Both the position numbers and the translations under genes were made by a program. The notes beneath the pieces were generated by a model. The model was not told where the DNA came from. It saw nothing but the letters and a program-made list of their open reading frames with translations, and made no database searches. Shown here in pieces: positions 1 through 12,041 of a stretch of DNA of 64,000 nt. The stretch comes from Rhodosorus marinus. Lineage: Eukaryota > Rhodophyta > Stylonematophyceae > Stylonematales > Stylonemataceae. The DNA is taken from the NCBI GenBank assembly GCA_029953675.1, contig JAMWBK010000003.1, positions 2,418,001 through 2,482,000 of the forward strand, read 5' to 3'. Each line of letters begins with the position of its first letter. Within the stretch, counting starts at the first letter, position 1.

Positions 1-1264
1 CCTCAGATCACATCTCCCACGCACGCTAGTTGTCCTCCCACTCGCCAGCCCTCCACCGCTCACAAACCCCATCTCAAACATACCGGTCCTCCTTCCCCTA
101 AATCACCAAAACAAACAACCCACCCACCTCACCTTCCAGAACAACACCACACGCAGAGAACCTTAAACAAAAAAGATAAAGTTGCAGGGCTAAAAATCAA
201 CTCCTTTCCTCTTCAATCCTAGCTCTAGACAATACAAACAAGAACCGATCCAACCTCTCTCCCTCCTCCCCCATTCCCATCCACCACGCTCTCCTCCATT
301 TCCCCAACTCATATACTGCCATTCAACGCAGACCATTAAATCTCCAATTTCGCGTCGGGGAACACTGAGATTATCGCCAATCCCAAATTATGACTTTATG
401 CTATTAATTTAGATTGTATATCATTAATTTAAATAAAAACAAATATAATTACGATTATTGGGCATAAAATGATTGCTTCTAGTTTAGATTTAGGGGTTAG
501 ATTGGTTTCTGGTACGGGGTTATCGGGAACAGGACTGACTGGATTTGGGCTTCTGTGAGCTGATCTGGAGAAGAGGCTTTATGTAATTGTGGTATGTAGG
601 GTTTGGACGAGAAAATTTGGTCCCTGTGTGCTGGGAATCACAAAAAACACTCACTCCACCCGCTCCTGTTTCCCCCTTCCCCACAAGGCGGATCTGAAGA
701 GGGGGTGTGTATGCTAAAGCGCACGGTTTGTGGAGGAAGGGTCTGATCTGGATGTGAAGAATTGTCTTCGCCCAAGATTGTTGCTGCTTATGGGATTCTT
801 TTCTATTCTTTTATAGGAGCGTGAGTACCTATCCTGTGAGTATGGGCAGTATACGAGTCAGACATCGTTTCTTTCTTTGGGATTTTACAGCGTTGGATTC
901 TTTGTATCCACCGGTTGTTTTCGTCTGGAGAAGGCATCTATCTCGGAGACCAGAGCGTTTTGGAGGATTTCTCTGCGCAAAATCTTCAGGATAGTCCGAT
1001 TTCATCTCTGTATCCGCAGGGGCTTTGGGCAGATCGGAAAGCCGAACGCACGTGAGCTAGAGAGCAATGGGATGGTCTTCACCACCGCGCCCAGGGTTGC
1101 TCCGGCTAGACAGCGGCTCTCGACCATTTCAACGCGAATCATGCACCGCATGAACGATTCACAAACGTTGCGACTGGGATTCGGAAAACAAGGGCTCAGC
1201 CAGATCTGGATCTGACTGAAGATTCCTCAACCTGTCCCTTATGTATCGAGTAGATCGAGTGTTC
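1..1264. other. Left-edge intergenic region, C-rich leader then no gene
   Basis: No coding region is supported here. Positions 1-340 are markedly C-rich and G-poor on the plus strand. Elsewhere in this window that composition lies just upstream of the start codon of minus-strand genes, so a minus-strand gene beginning just left of the window is plausible. From 360 to 480 the DNA is AT-rich. The short open frames between 877 and 1423 on the plus strand have no recognisable motif. Confidence 0.4.
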
Positions 1265-2293
1265 TCATGGCTCTTCGTCCCCTATGCTCGCTTCTGGTGG
1301 GTCTCCATCTCCTGCAATAGGAGGCGGGCTTTCCTTCTCATCTATGGTCAGATTTCTGAGCTTGCCAGTCTCCGCGCCCGCGTCTTCTTCCAGATCCCGC
1401 TTCCCCTCAACTTCCTCGCCTGACTTCGCTTCCTCTTCTTGCACACCCTGCTTCACTTGCGCTTCCACTTCTTGTCGTGCTTGCTCTTCAACTTCTCCGC
1501 CTGCGTCCTCTTCCACATCGACACTTCTCTGCTCCTGGAGAGAACGAAGAAGTTGTCCTTTTCGAAGTCTATAGAGATCCGCCCGCTCCTTGATTAATGC
1601 CCTAACTGCAGAAACTACTTCATCATCAAACTCCTTCTCAAGATCTTTGACAGAGCGCGGGCGTTGAGCACCGACAGCAACCTAGACGCGTCGAAGAGCC
1701 CAAGCACTCTGCTGAGAATCTTTTCTTTCCCTTGGAGAGCGTTCAACTAGTCTTTGAAGGCTGGTCTATTGCTGTCTTACCTTCCCTTTGGAAAATGCTT
1801 CCATAAAGCGCGTCGCAGAATGGAATCTCAGGGCTCGCTGCCCAGCTGTCCCGGGTGGCACCTCATCAGATGTGTACTCCCACTTCTGAAACTCGTCGTT
1901 GTGATCAACTAGTCGGCAGAGCCCCTGAGCCTTCTCCGACACGGAGGTCCCACTATGCTTGTGTTCTTTCTTCCTACTGCGCTTCTTTTCCTTACTGTTC
2001 CTTTTCTCTTTGCTATCTCTTCTGTCCCTGCTATCTCGACTGCTCACGCTATGTGTGTCTCGACTCTCCCTGCTATCTCGACTCTCCCTGCTGTGTCGGC
2101 TCTCCTTACCTTTCTTCTCTTTCTTCTCTTTCTTCTCTTTCTTCTCCTTCTTCCCCTTCTTCTCCTTCCTTTCTTTACCAGACGTCTTATCGAATCTGTC
2201 AGGCTCTGGGTCCCTCTCCAGCCTACTAATTACATCCTGGGTCGGTTCAACAACATCAGCTCCTTTCTCCAATCCGTTGCCAGGCACTTCCAT
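1265..2293 (-). CDS. Lys/Glu/Arg-rich nuclear-type protein, function unknown
   Basis: The model has two exons, 2293..1781 and 1681..1265, joined across a 99-nt GT-AG intron (donor GTAAGA, acceptor CTAG) in phase 0, giving about 309 residues. The first 65 residues lead into a KEKK repeat tract and then an S-R-D/S-R-E repeat tract, typical of RNA-processing or nucleolar proteins. A compact middle segment (about residues 130-225) contains WEYTSDEV, FHSATRFMEAF and an amphipathic stretch rich in L, R and E. The C-terminus is acidic and Gln/Glu-rich. I do not recognise the family. The start ATG follows a G-rich coding-strand leader as in neighbouring genes. The intron boundary is supported because both sides stay open in the same frame. 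Nuclear location is inferred from composition only. Confidence 0.6.
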
Positions 2294-2725
2294 TTCTAAA
2301 ACAACCCCCTCACACTAAACCCTCCTCGAAAGGCTTACCAATACAATCCTCCACAATACTCGAACACTCACAACTCGTCTCTCCGGGGAAGTACAGTTTC
2401 AAAAGAGTCCAAGAAACACCACAACATGCTTTGGAAAAGCATTCATCGATCAGGGTACCCAACCCGCAAACTATTACTTACTCACAAACCCATTCCCCTT
2501 TACCAAACAAGCTAAATTTCTTTCACAACCCCCAGAATCAGAACTGGTTTGATAGGCACTAGCCATGCCAATGCGCTGCCAGAATTTCTTGAAACAGGAT
2601 TCGGATCAACGTTCTCCCCACTCCAAACCGTTCAGAATCGGAACTCAGAGTCCGTAAGACAAAGGCCAAAAAAAAAAAAACACTGTCAGAATTCTGGAAG
2701 TAACGTGGGCTCTGATCAACTTTCG

Positions 2726-3460
2726 GGTTCCTCTCCTCTCTGTGGTATCTAAATGTGAAGAGAAAAATCCGGGTGGCATCAGATTTCCTGCTCGAAAGGC
2801 CTCTCAAGGATGCGCTGGTCTTCCTCCACTCAAGCGCGTGTAGGAGTGCAAAATTCATCACTGGGGAGGGGGTTGTTTCAGTTCGCTTCAGAAGCAAGTC
2901 GGATAAATGAAAAGAGAGAAATCGCGTTTGCGTCAAGGCATCCTTGGGAAAGACCACCTCAAGGATGTGCTTTCGCGACACTGGCGCTCTGTGAGCGCGC
3001 AAGGACTGTAAAGTTCATCAAAGGGCTACTGAGTCTGGTTCGCTTCAGAAGGAAGTCAGATAAATGAAAAGATTGAAGTCGCATCGCATATTGCTTCCTT
3101 GGGAAGACCCTCTCAAGAGTGTCTGGTCTTCCGCAACACCAGCGCGTGTGTGAGCACAACCAACGTAAATCCACTACTGGCGTCAATTCTTTCCAGAAGT
3201 CAGTTAAATCCATGGAAGCGGTAGTGACGTCTGAATTCTAGTATGACGTCGATGACGTTCAAGATTGCTGAACCAACCTGCTAGTTCGTTTGTCTCGGAT
3301 AAGACGTATCGCGAAAGTGGCTGTTGCAAGATGTCGAGGCTGTACAGTTGGTGCGGGAGGCGTAGATATGCCTTGAATGTCGACTGTAGAAAGCTGTTGG
3401 CTTGAGTCAAATATCTTCAGAGGAAGTGAGATACATCCATTGAAGCAGCAACGTTTGTAG
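2726..3460. repeat. Degenerate tandem repeat, units about 140-230 bp
   Basis: The pattern CTTCAGAAG-(G/C)AAGTC-GGATAAATG recurs near 2887 and 3050. More diverged versions lie near 2740, 3190 and 3416. The spacing is about 163, 163, 140 and 226 bp. The units also share a CTCAAGGATG-type segment and an AGTTCATC-type segment. No target-site duplication or transposase is visible, so this looks like an old local tandem duplication that is decaying, not a mobile element. Confidence 0.6.
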
Positions 3461-3539
3461 GCAAGGCTTGAGGTCTAATCTGCCCAAGCCTCCGGTGTAC
3501 TATCTGCGTTGGCTCCAGTCCTTATCCTCACGACCTCAG

Positions 3540-3840
3540 CCCAGTAATGGGTTGGACATTAGGGAGAGTAATTGATCTCGTCCGAGTTTGCAGATAGTCT
3601 CTGCGGGACGCCACAAACGCCTGTACCTTGAAGGGTTGGGCACAAATGTGGTTCCAAGGCCTCCACAAGGACCCGGCGGATGGCTTGCCAGTGACCCTGA
3701 ATTCGTCCTCTGACTTGGAAACGACTTGTTTTGTTTTTTCAAAACTTCGAAACCACATCAGCACTTTGAAACCGGCAGCCCTGATCGGTTGGGCTTCAAG
3801 GAGAATAGGTCATCTAGTACGAGTTTGCAGGCAATGAACT
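3540..3840. repeat. Diverged direct repeat pair, offset about 238 bp
   Basis: Positions 3549-3597 and 3787-3834 share a GGTTGG(A/G)C start, an (A)AGGAGA core and an ACGAGTTTGCAG-like end (TCCGAGTTTGCAG in the first copy). It is the same style of decayed local duplication as the preceding array but has a different unit. Confidence 0.5.
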
Positions 3841-4037
3841 TTTGTTCTCCTTGTCACCTTGGCTCCAGAGTCGGAATCCTTTCGCCTAGAACGTCCTCAC
3901 AGAACGAAGGTTGCAAATATGGTCTCCCAACGGACGAAGAGTACTTTCGACAAGCCCCGTTCGTCCACAACTAAGTTCGCGGGGAAGCTGTCCATGTGAA
4001 CAATCAAAATTACGTCAAAAACCTGTTTTGCCGCCTC

Positions 4038-4063
4038 TATCTATTTTCTTTCGAAAATAGATA
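4038..4063. repeat. Short hairpin, 11-bp arms
   Basis: TATCTATTTTC and GAAAATAGATA are perfect inverted copies separated by four bases. The element sits in an AT-rich intergenic segment with no gene attached. Function is unknown; it could simply be an AT-rich chance hairpin. Confidence 0.4.
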
Positions 4064-4977
4064 TCCGCTGTGTTCCTAATATGTACCAAAATATAAATAA
4101 TTATTTTCTTCTCAAGGTTAAAAAAACAATACTCCACCTCCTTCCCACACAATCACCTTCTTGTATTCTCCCACGTGTCTTTTTGAATCAAAACGTCGAA
4201 TAATTAAACACTACTGGACAATCTCGCAATCCGACAATATTGATTTGCCAAGTTTTTTCTTAGCATTTAGTGTTGCCAGGATTTGGGGAGAATGGTGGAG
4301 CATTAACCCCCCCAAAAAAGGCAATCCATATTACCGTTGAGGAAGATAATAGTTACGATATAAATCTGCTATTATCAATACATTATGAGCAATAACGAAA
4401 AAACCAAGTCCGATTATCGTTTATAGTATAAGAAGATTTGAGTCTGGGTTTTTTGTTGGAAAATGAGCGATGGAGATCTTTGAGTCTGTTTAATTTTTAT
4501 TGATCGGGGAGCTGGAAGGGGATCTCTCTCGCCACGCCGACTCTGAAAGAAGCATATGAAGTAGCAACTGCTCGGATGGTAGTGGCTTTGGAAGCAGTCC
4601 AAGAGGTTGCTTGTACCAGTATGTTGGTGGGCTTGGTCCGATACTTCTGCTTTCCTGGGGGTGGCGCTGTCTGTGGGGAGCGTGTTGGTGTGAGTTTGGT
4701 TTTTCCAAGCAGGGGCGGACCGGGGGGTGGGAGGGGATGATCGTGGAGGTGGTGACTTTGTGAAGGGGATCAGGTAAGCTCGGTTTTTTTTTTACGTTCC
4801 TGAGTTGTGCAGTGGACGGCTCTCTGATTCGCATCAGCTCTTCTGCCTTTTTTTGTGGTTTGTTACGGCGTTGTTTGGGTACGTTCTGGCCTTCAGGGGT
4901 GTGACCCATTTTGAGCTCTTAGGAAGGCAGTGTTGGATAGTCCACTCTCTCTCTAGGTTATTATAGATTTTGGGAGG

Positions 4978-6415
4978 ATGGGGATCCGAAGGCTCTCCAG
5001 GGTTGCGACTGCCCTGGCGACTGGAATAGAAGCAAAATCGAAGCGGTCGCTGTCCATGATGGACTTGGCAAGGACGTCATCAAGCTCCGTGCCGCTTCAA
5101 TATTTGAAATTTTCCGCGAAGGAAGAAAATGGAGAGAGCGAGTTTCCTCCCGTGATTGTCTTACACGGGTTGATGGCTAGTTCTGGGACATATAAGAGTT
5201 TGTTGAGGCGATCAGACTTTGGTAAGATCCACGCTGGGGATTTTTATTTTTTTTGTCGTCGCACCGTTCGCTAGGGTCGTTTCGTCTGACAAATGTTTGT
5301 TTGCTGGTGATGCAACAGCTCCGAAGAGGGATGTTTACGCTCTGGATCTTCGAAATCATGGATCAAGCCCGCACCACGAAAGCACAAATTATCAGTCTCT
5401 GGTCTCCGATGTCAAGCATTTCATGGACGAAAATGGTTCGTTTGAACGACAATGTGGATGAAGCTAGTTGCAGAGCCTGAAGCTGTTCTGGAAATAGCTG
5501 ACGAAAGTCTCGTGCTTGTCCATCGATTCACGGTGTAAAATAGGGCTCGAGCAGGCTTGTTTAATAGGTCACAGCTTAGGAGGCAAGGTAAACTTTGACT
5601 CCCAAAGTGGCGCTTGGCTATCAAAGGCTCTCACGTACTGAAGCTCACGGTGTTGCCATCTGCCTTGCGAATTTATGTTAGATCGCAATGATCATGGCCC
5701 TGGAAGCTGAGGAAAGGGTATCAGAACTCGTCGTTATCGACATTGCACCACAGTTTTACCAGGCTCCGCCAGAGGAAGACCGACCTACGATTGTAGCCCT
5801 CAGAGCCATGGCGAAGACTAATCCAGTTGCCTATCAGAGTCGGGAGTAAGACCTCCAGAAGCCCGTTGTTTTTCTCGCTGAAGAGTTTAGATTTGGCTGT
5901 ACGGCACATAACAAAGGATCCATCCTCACGATTGCTTTTGGAAATCTCGTACAAATAGGGATGTTCAAAACGCTCTTCAACAATTCGGAGTTGACTCCCA
6001 GCGGCTTCGCAATTTTCTCATGACCAACCTCGTCCCAGATCCTAACAATCCAGGACACTTTAGGTGGAGAGTGAACATCAGAGCCATTGCAGAGGGCCTT
6101 CCCGATTTGCTGTCCTTTCCTGAATACGACCAGAGCCAAAAATTTGTCGGTAAGTCGTTGTTCATTCGTGGGATGCTTTCGGAGAATGTTACGAACAAAC
6201 ATCAGCTGGAGATAAGGCGCCTCTTTCCCGCGGCAAGAATTGTATCGGTGAGCTCGAACAGTCAACCTGCAATTGTCGGTTTGCTGGATGTGGATGTCCT
6301 CTTATGCCATTTTTACCCTTGGTCCTCGCAGGTGGACAACGCCGGCCACTGGGTGCAAGCAGACGCTCCTGAGACTTTTGTTAGCGCTGTGAATAAATTC
6401 CTAGGAGATGTTTAG
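4978..6415 (+). CDS. Alpha/beta hydrolase, ABHD11-like
   Basis: Six exons are modelled: 4978-5221, 5319-5435, 5544-5587, 5682-5845, 5959-6247 and 6332-6415, giving 313 residues with consistent phases. Motifs appear in the order expected for ABHD11/yjfH-type esterases: VIVLHGLMAS (oxyanion loop), LDLRNHGSSPH, GHSLGGK (nucleophile elbow around Ser), VIDIAPQFY, a QRLRNFLMTNL segment, and the C-terminal DNAGHWVQADAPE carrying the catalytic His. The first 30 residues are basic and Ser/Ala-rich, like a mitochondrial presequence, and animal and yeast relatives are mitochondrial. The exact lipid or ester substrate is not shown by the sequence. The second intron uses a weak donor (GTTCGT); a GTGGAT donor 18 nt further on is an alternative. 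A strong G-rich leader precedes the ATG. Confidence 0.85.
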
Positions 6416-9400
6416 ATGACTTCCATCGATCTGGAGACCGCTTGGTCTCGTACATGTTGAACAGAAGAATCGACGCTCGAGTCTATTGCGGATGAGAGAG
6501 GCTGTGTTGATCTCTGTTAGAGTGCCCTATGACGAGGTCCGGATGCTTGGACCCTTTGCGTTTGGTTAGCTTGAAGCGCTTTTTTGCCTCTGTTATTTTT
6601 TTTTTTGCTTCTGGTGAAGAAGTTTTTATGTATGGTTTTGACGGAAATGTATTTGAAGGTTTTGCGAAAGGAAAGTACGTTTTTGAGTTTTTTGGGAAGA
6701 CGCTGTGCGCTGGTTCTGAGGCTCCCCACGCGCTCTTGCAAGGAAGAGAAATAGGCAAATGGGCTGTCTAGATGAGTCCCCTCGCCCGATGATCTGCTCG
6801 AGATCGAGCATTTATACGAACAAGCGGATGAGACGAGGATCTAAGAAAAGTTGGATCACAATTGGCTGGATGGGGCCCAGCCTGGATATATATATGTCGC
6901 TAGCCGATTTTTTTTTTTAACAACTGGACGAGTCTTGCCCATGTTTTGGGCCATTTTGATTTTCAATCTGATCAGAACCCCGCCGCCCAACGCAGTGAAA
7001 GGTCAATCTTCTCCATGCTATTATCGATCACTGCCAATCGACTTGTATGCAACCGATGACGGCCTTCACAACTGAATTTCACATATTGAAACTTATCCCA
7101 ATTGGAGCGGGCACTTACACGCCCGACAGAAGAGATTGCGAAACGTGCTGAACGGTAAGCTCATCGCACGAGAATGAATCGGAGGATCGGAACATGAAAG
7201 CTGGCAAATCAGGTGATGTGTCATCTTGGCAACTGGATTCAACTATTGAAGACCGTGGGACTCACATAACCCTTTGTTCAACCTGTAGATCCCTTCAGTT
7301 CCAAAAAACTTCAAGAAAGTTCAAGCTTGGCCACATGAGTCCTTATTTTTGCGACAAAAATGCCAACATAAATCGTGGCGCAAGCAGAAGGGCGCCAACC
7401 CCCTTTTCGTTTGGACCAGCATGCCAAAAAAAAATCCTTCTCTGGACTTAGGTTTTTAACCTAACAGGCCACAGCCGTTACCTTCCCACTTCCGCTTGCT
7501 CCCCCTTCGGGATGAAGGGGCTCTATTCTCAAGGCCAACCACCAGCCAAAATCTCCATTTTTTCTGAGAAGATCCTGTCATGTGCTATTAACTGAGCTGA
7601 GCTGAACACCGCAAAAAGATCGCGAACGGATGAGATGGCTAAAACCAGTTGGAGGGGTTAGACAAGCGGAATCGTCCGATTTAGTTCCTTGCCCTGCCCG
7701 TCCGAAACAAGTCATGCACTCAAACACGAACATTATCTCTCCCAGAACCGACCAAAATTTGAATTTGAAGGACCCTCGCTCACCACCGCTATCGAAAAAG
7801 AGAAGGGGGGGGGCGGGGGTGTGTGGGGGGGGGGGTATAATGACCAACCTCTTTGTCCTATTCAGTTGGGACGGCATGTTGGGGGGTGGTCTCTGCCATT
7901 ACATCGTTTTTCGAGGAGTTCATGAAAGGCCAAAAGCCACCTCCTTGCTGAACACAGAGGAAAATACCAAAAAAGGGGTTTTAGACTTGGACAACTGGCA
8001 TATATTTGCCAAGTAGTCTGGGTATACATATGCTGGCAGACCGCAGTTAAGAAACTCCAACCACTCCCCTACTCCCCCTTTCGGGTTCTCCACACTTCAA
8101 ACCCCCTTTTCCCGATCGCGTGGGGCTTGTCTTTGCTTTTAACAATCGCTATCGAAGGAAAAAAAATGAAAAAAAATCATATCGTTGACTTTCAGTGTCA
8201 GTTTTTCATGAAATTTTCACTACACACGCACGCTGGAAAAAGAAACGCTATATAGGGAAACAAAATGCTATTTACAATAAAAAAAGGAGGAAAAACAGAA
8301 GCGAAAATCCATGAAAATCTGTCTCGTTATTTGCTGCACCCGCCTCCCTCCGTCCTGAACAAAGTCTTAACGAACGAAAGAAAAAAGGGGGGAAGGGGGC
8401 TCTCTGAAAGGCCATTATTGGGGATCAGAAAAGAACAGAATTGTCGTTTCTAGGACATATCTTCTTCAACTCAAGAACATAAGTTCTTAAAAATGAAGCG
8501 TTCGCCCCGTATGACCTCGTTTTATCTTTATAATTAAAGACTTTCATTTTCATCGCCTTTAGCGGCGTTCAACAAGTTCATAATTGCTATTTTGTTTAGC
8601 TACTCATTCCTCATTCTGTGTCAAATGGAGCTGTCAACTTATTGTATTTAGGACATAGTTCAATATGAGTCGCCCAATTGGGTTTACGTTCCAAACGGTG
8701 TTGCGTTTCGGGCTGGGAAAAAAGTTAGATTTTACAAATATTTGTATGTTGATGACATAAGTCGTGCGTTCTTCTCCCCCTTCCCTCCTCCTTCCCCGGT
8801 AAAAAGCTACGGCAGGTACTAAACTCCTGGCTTGAGAGACCTCTCTATATAACCAGAAAACCACCCGACGAAGAACGAAAAATAGATGGATTCTTATCCA
8901 ACTGCCAAGGGCTGTTTGATTTTTGCTTGCTTTTCGGTACACGGACAGATTGGAAATGGACGATATCTAGGCTACAAACCGTCGATAATCATGGCCATTT
9001 GGTCGAGGAAGGAAGAACCGCAAATCCAAGCAACAATGAACTCCTGAAGAAAAAATAAATCTACAAGATAACTTTTAAAATATCTTGCTACCTAACTTAT
9101 GGATATCAAATTTTTTTCCCACAACTGTGTCACAGAAAAACTTGTTTTGCATAGGGGTCAGTATCTAAACTGGGGTTGGTCGGGGGGTTGCTTTCTAGCT
9201 AAAGGAACAAGTTCATGGTCGGAAAATAAATATTGTTCAATATGTTTTACACACATCCATCAAGCAAGCAGGAAACTCCAAGCCTCGTACCCACCGACCC
9301 CCCTTCACCTCTCCCCCAGCCGAAGACTTTGGACGCTTTGTGCACTGTACACCAAAGCTTTTGGAAAGTCCAATGGACTCGCCCTATAAAACTTTTTCGG

Positions 9401-10325
9401 AAATCTACGTGTAGCAGTTCGACCAATCATTTGTAACTGCTGAGAGCCTACATTTGTAAATGGAGAATATAATTAACGGGCTGGGCCAAGAGCTGCGGTT
9501 TATGAGACATTGACTGGGTGCGTGCTTTTTTTTTTGGGCTCTATGATTTCCGTTCTACGACGTTTATTGCCTATACTGTTCTTGTTTAGATATGTTCTAC
9601 TCCCAATTTTTGTCCAGAAGGGTATATTATCCCATCCAACGACATTTTGGAGCAGAAAAAACCATGGTTGCTTTTTTCTTCTGTATTTCTTGCTTTTTGA
9701 AAGAATTATTTTCGAAAAAGGTTTTAAACGGATTTCATACGTTTGAGATGAGTCCGCAGGCGGCCAACAGACATTGAGCGATTGGGTACTGGGGAAACGG
9801 GTGGGTGGAGCGGATTTTCGTTGTTAGCTTTGTCTCTTCCCAAGATCGATGTAGAACAAGGGAAAAAAAAACAAACACAAAAGTTATATTTTGTCGATGA
9901 AAAAATTCATAAGATTTTCGCAATGCAAGCTTTGAATCGTACGAAACGTCTAAGCTGATAAGGAAAAAAGGTGCTGCCGGGGGGACAGAAGTAGGTAAAA
10001 AAGAAATATAACATAGATCCGGGCGCAAACCTGTGCTAAACTGTGAGGGGGGACGTAAAACTCATTCGTGGCTTTGTCTCCGCATCAAGAGTGTTGCGCG
10101 TCTGTTTGTTCACGGACAGATTCCCACGCATATAAGCAACGGTGTGCATCGAGCTGTTTCGCTGGGCCGCTTAGAAGAGTGGCAGCGGGCAAACTTGTTG
10201 TTGACTCTCTGCTTTCTGTGCGAGTTGCTCGCTCATCAGGCGGTCGACAGCGTAGGGGAAAGGGGCTTGAGCAGCAGGAGTGGAGGTGGAATTGGGATTT
10301 GACTGGTTTGACAGCCGTATTTAAG
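6416..10325. other. Long intergenic region without recognised genes
   Basis: No conserved protein motif was found on either strand over about 3.9 kb. A C-poor, G-run segment (7804-7837, with a run of about ten G near 7828) could form quadruplex DNA. The rest is AT-rich, with several poly-A and poly-T runs. Open frames of 60-130 codons are present but are low in information and lack motifs, and no intron-joined gene could be built from them. Confidence 0.45.
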
Positions 10326-10847
10326 ATGAGCACAGAGAAAGTTACTCCGTACAGATGCAATGAACCTGGTTGCGGGAAATACTTCACCAGAAGGTTCAAC
10401 ATGAAGTCGCATGCCAGATGGCACAGCGGTGCATGCCCGTTTACCTGCCCGTTTCTTGAATGCGGCGCGAAGTTCAAGTGGAAATCAAGCTACGCGAGCC
10501 ATTTGAAAAGTCACCAACAGAATGGGGGAAAGAAGAGAACCGTGGAAATTAGCAAACAAAGTTCCAAGATGCGAATCTCTAAGCTACTCAATAGAACCAG
10601 TCAAAGCCTTGATGACCTCTCATCTGTATCTGGAGCGGGCGGTACTATGTCGAGGAGTGACGGGAGCGAAGAGGAACTGGATAACGACATGACTGGGTTC
10701 CGGACTGTGGTAAAATTTGTGAGTTCCGACAACCTGACGTTTGGGTACCACAGTCCGTTGAGGGTGGAGGATAGTAGTATGTCCCGAATCAACTCGGAGG
10801 TCAATGTGAGCATGTCTACCGTTTCGTCCCCGGGCATAGCCATCTGA
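10326..10847 (+). CDS. C2H2 zinc-finger protein, two-finger FKW type (copy 1)
   Basis: This is a single exon of 173 residues. Two adjacent C2H2 fingers open the protein: residues about 9-34 (CNEPGC...H..(3)..H) and about 39-64, where the second finger contains FKWKSSYASHLKSH. The linker is HSGACPF instead of the classical TGEKP. The rest is Ser-rich and acidic with no further domain, typical of a transcription regulator. The frame stays open upstream to 10068, but the ATG at 10326 is placed just before the first finger and is preferred. Paralogues with the same FKW-x-SS second finger lie at 51029-51580 and 62510-62968. The DNA target is unknown. Confidence 0.8.
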   Translation: MSTEKVTPYRCNEPGCGKYFTRRFNMKSHARWHSGACPFTCPFLECGAKFKWKSSYASHLKSHQQNGGKKRTVEISKQSSKMRISKLLNRTSQSLDDLSSVSGAGGTMSRSDGSEEELDNDMTGFRTVVKFVSSDNLTFGYHSPLRVEDSSMSRINSEVNVSMSTVSSPGIAI

Positions 10848-12041
10848 CCTGTAATCTATACCAACTGACTTTTCGTATATAGAACATATTTCCACAGAGC
10901 ATTGCATTAAATCCACACCTCATCCTGACCGAGTTACCAGCGTCCTCGAACACGTGAAAGGATCCAACCAGATCCTTAAATTACCCTCCGAATCCAAGCG
11001 TCGGTGTTCGATTGTCCATCCTTCCCCCATCAGAAACTCTTAACTGGGACGATGCTCGGAATCCTAGCTAACGAACAATCACAATGACAAGATCCAGAAA
11101 CTACCCAGGACAATTGGAAAGAACTGCTGAACAGAGCCAGCCCGAACTGTCCTTCACAATCAAGCTGGAGCACAACCCTACAAAAAGCCCAAGCCCACCC
11201 CGTGCCCCACCCCTCTCACTTCCCCAATAAAGAAAAACCCCGAAAAAACCCTGGTAGCCCAGCAATGCCAACCGCGGGACACTCCACAAACACCGGAAGA
11301 AAAGCTCCTTAAAACAGACAGTTTCACAACCCTTTTTTTGATGTATTTTACATAAAGACACGTGGAGACTGTTCACTAGCTGTTACAATGTTACATTTTT
11401 CAAACAACGCCCCGGTATTGTTGATACTTTCTTTTGTAACACGTGGTAACAATTGATTTGATAATAAGCAGGTATCCATTTGATTTTGTTTTTCAATTTA
11501 TTCGTGAGGGTACATTTTTTTATTTGGAATCAATTGCCACTTGTGACCTGCTCTTTGTTTTTGAAAAAACAATTTCAAGATGATTTCGGTTTCCGTTGGG
11601 CAACGCGGTTTTGGGGGAAGGGGCATTGCTTTTAAAGCGGAGTTTCAATGAGTGCGAAGGTTTGCTGGGGGGAACTCCGCGGGTGTCGGCGGTGGTGGTG
11701 GTGGTGGTGGTGGTGGTGGTGGTATTGTTCGAGGCTTGGCACAGTGGCTATAAGGAGGATAAGATCCCGATGAATTATTTGTGTTTTCGTTTTATTGTAT
11801 TGTAGAGTAGCTGGTCCGGTATATGGCAATGGCTGTTCTGAGATCTCGCTCACTGATTGGTTTCAGGTGAAGCAGGGTTGCGCTGGTTTGAGGATTGCTT
11901 GGTGAAATATTTCTATTTTGTTGACTGGCCGGACGGGTTTTACGGCAGGAAGTTTTGGGGTGTTTCTGTTGTAGATGAGTCTGGAGACCGGTTTCCCTGG
12001 TTTGCGCATGCTGAGGTGGTTTGTCTTTGTGATCGGTTGGG
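10848..12041. other. Intergenic region with GGT microsatellite and G/T-rich leader
   Basis: No gene is recognised. The region holds a (GGT)11 tract listed separately. From 11860 to 12040 the plus strand is G/T-rich and C-poor, acting as the leader of the gene at 12042. Open frames on the minus strand opposite that leader are proline- and histidine-rich shadows of the biased composition. Confidence 0.45.
11691..11723. repeat. (GGT)11 microsatellite
   Basis: Eleven perfect GGT units. Open frames crossing it give poly-Val or poly-His and are artefacts of the repeat. Confidence 0.95.

Larger units (their letters stand above)
2294..4977. other. Intergenic region with decayed tandem repeats
   Basis: No gene is recognised. 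From about 2726 to 3460 a degenerate unit recurs, and a second repeat pair lies at 3540-3840; both are listed separately. From 3990 to 4470 the DNA is AT-rich. From about 4640 to 4970 the plus strand is G-rich, which is the leader type seen directly before start codons here and belongs to the hydrolase gene that follows. Open frames in the repeats are interrupted and differ between units, so they are not treated as genes. Confidence 0.5.

Noticed and set aside
1855-2318. Open frames on the plus strand rich in Ser, Phe and Leu
   Set aside because: They lie opposite the KEKK/SRD repeat exon of the minus-strand gene and are its antisense shadow.
2559-3213. Minus-strand frames sharing FHLSD-LLLKRT
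   Set aside because: The similarity comes from the non-coding tandem repeat; frames are interrupted and shift between units.
11632-11853. Minus-strand frame with a poly-His run
   Set aside because: Created by the (GGT)11 microsatellite; no other protein features.
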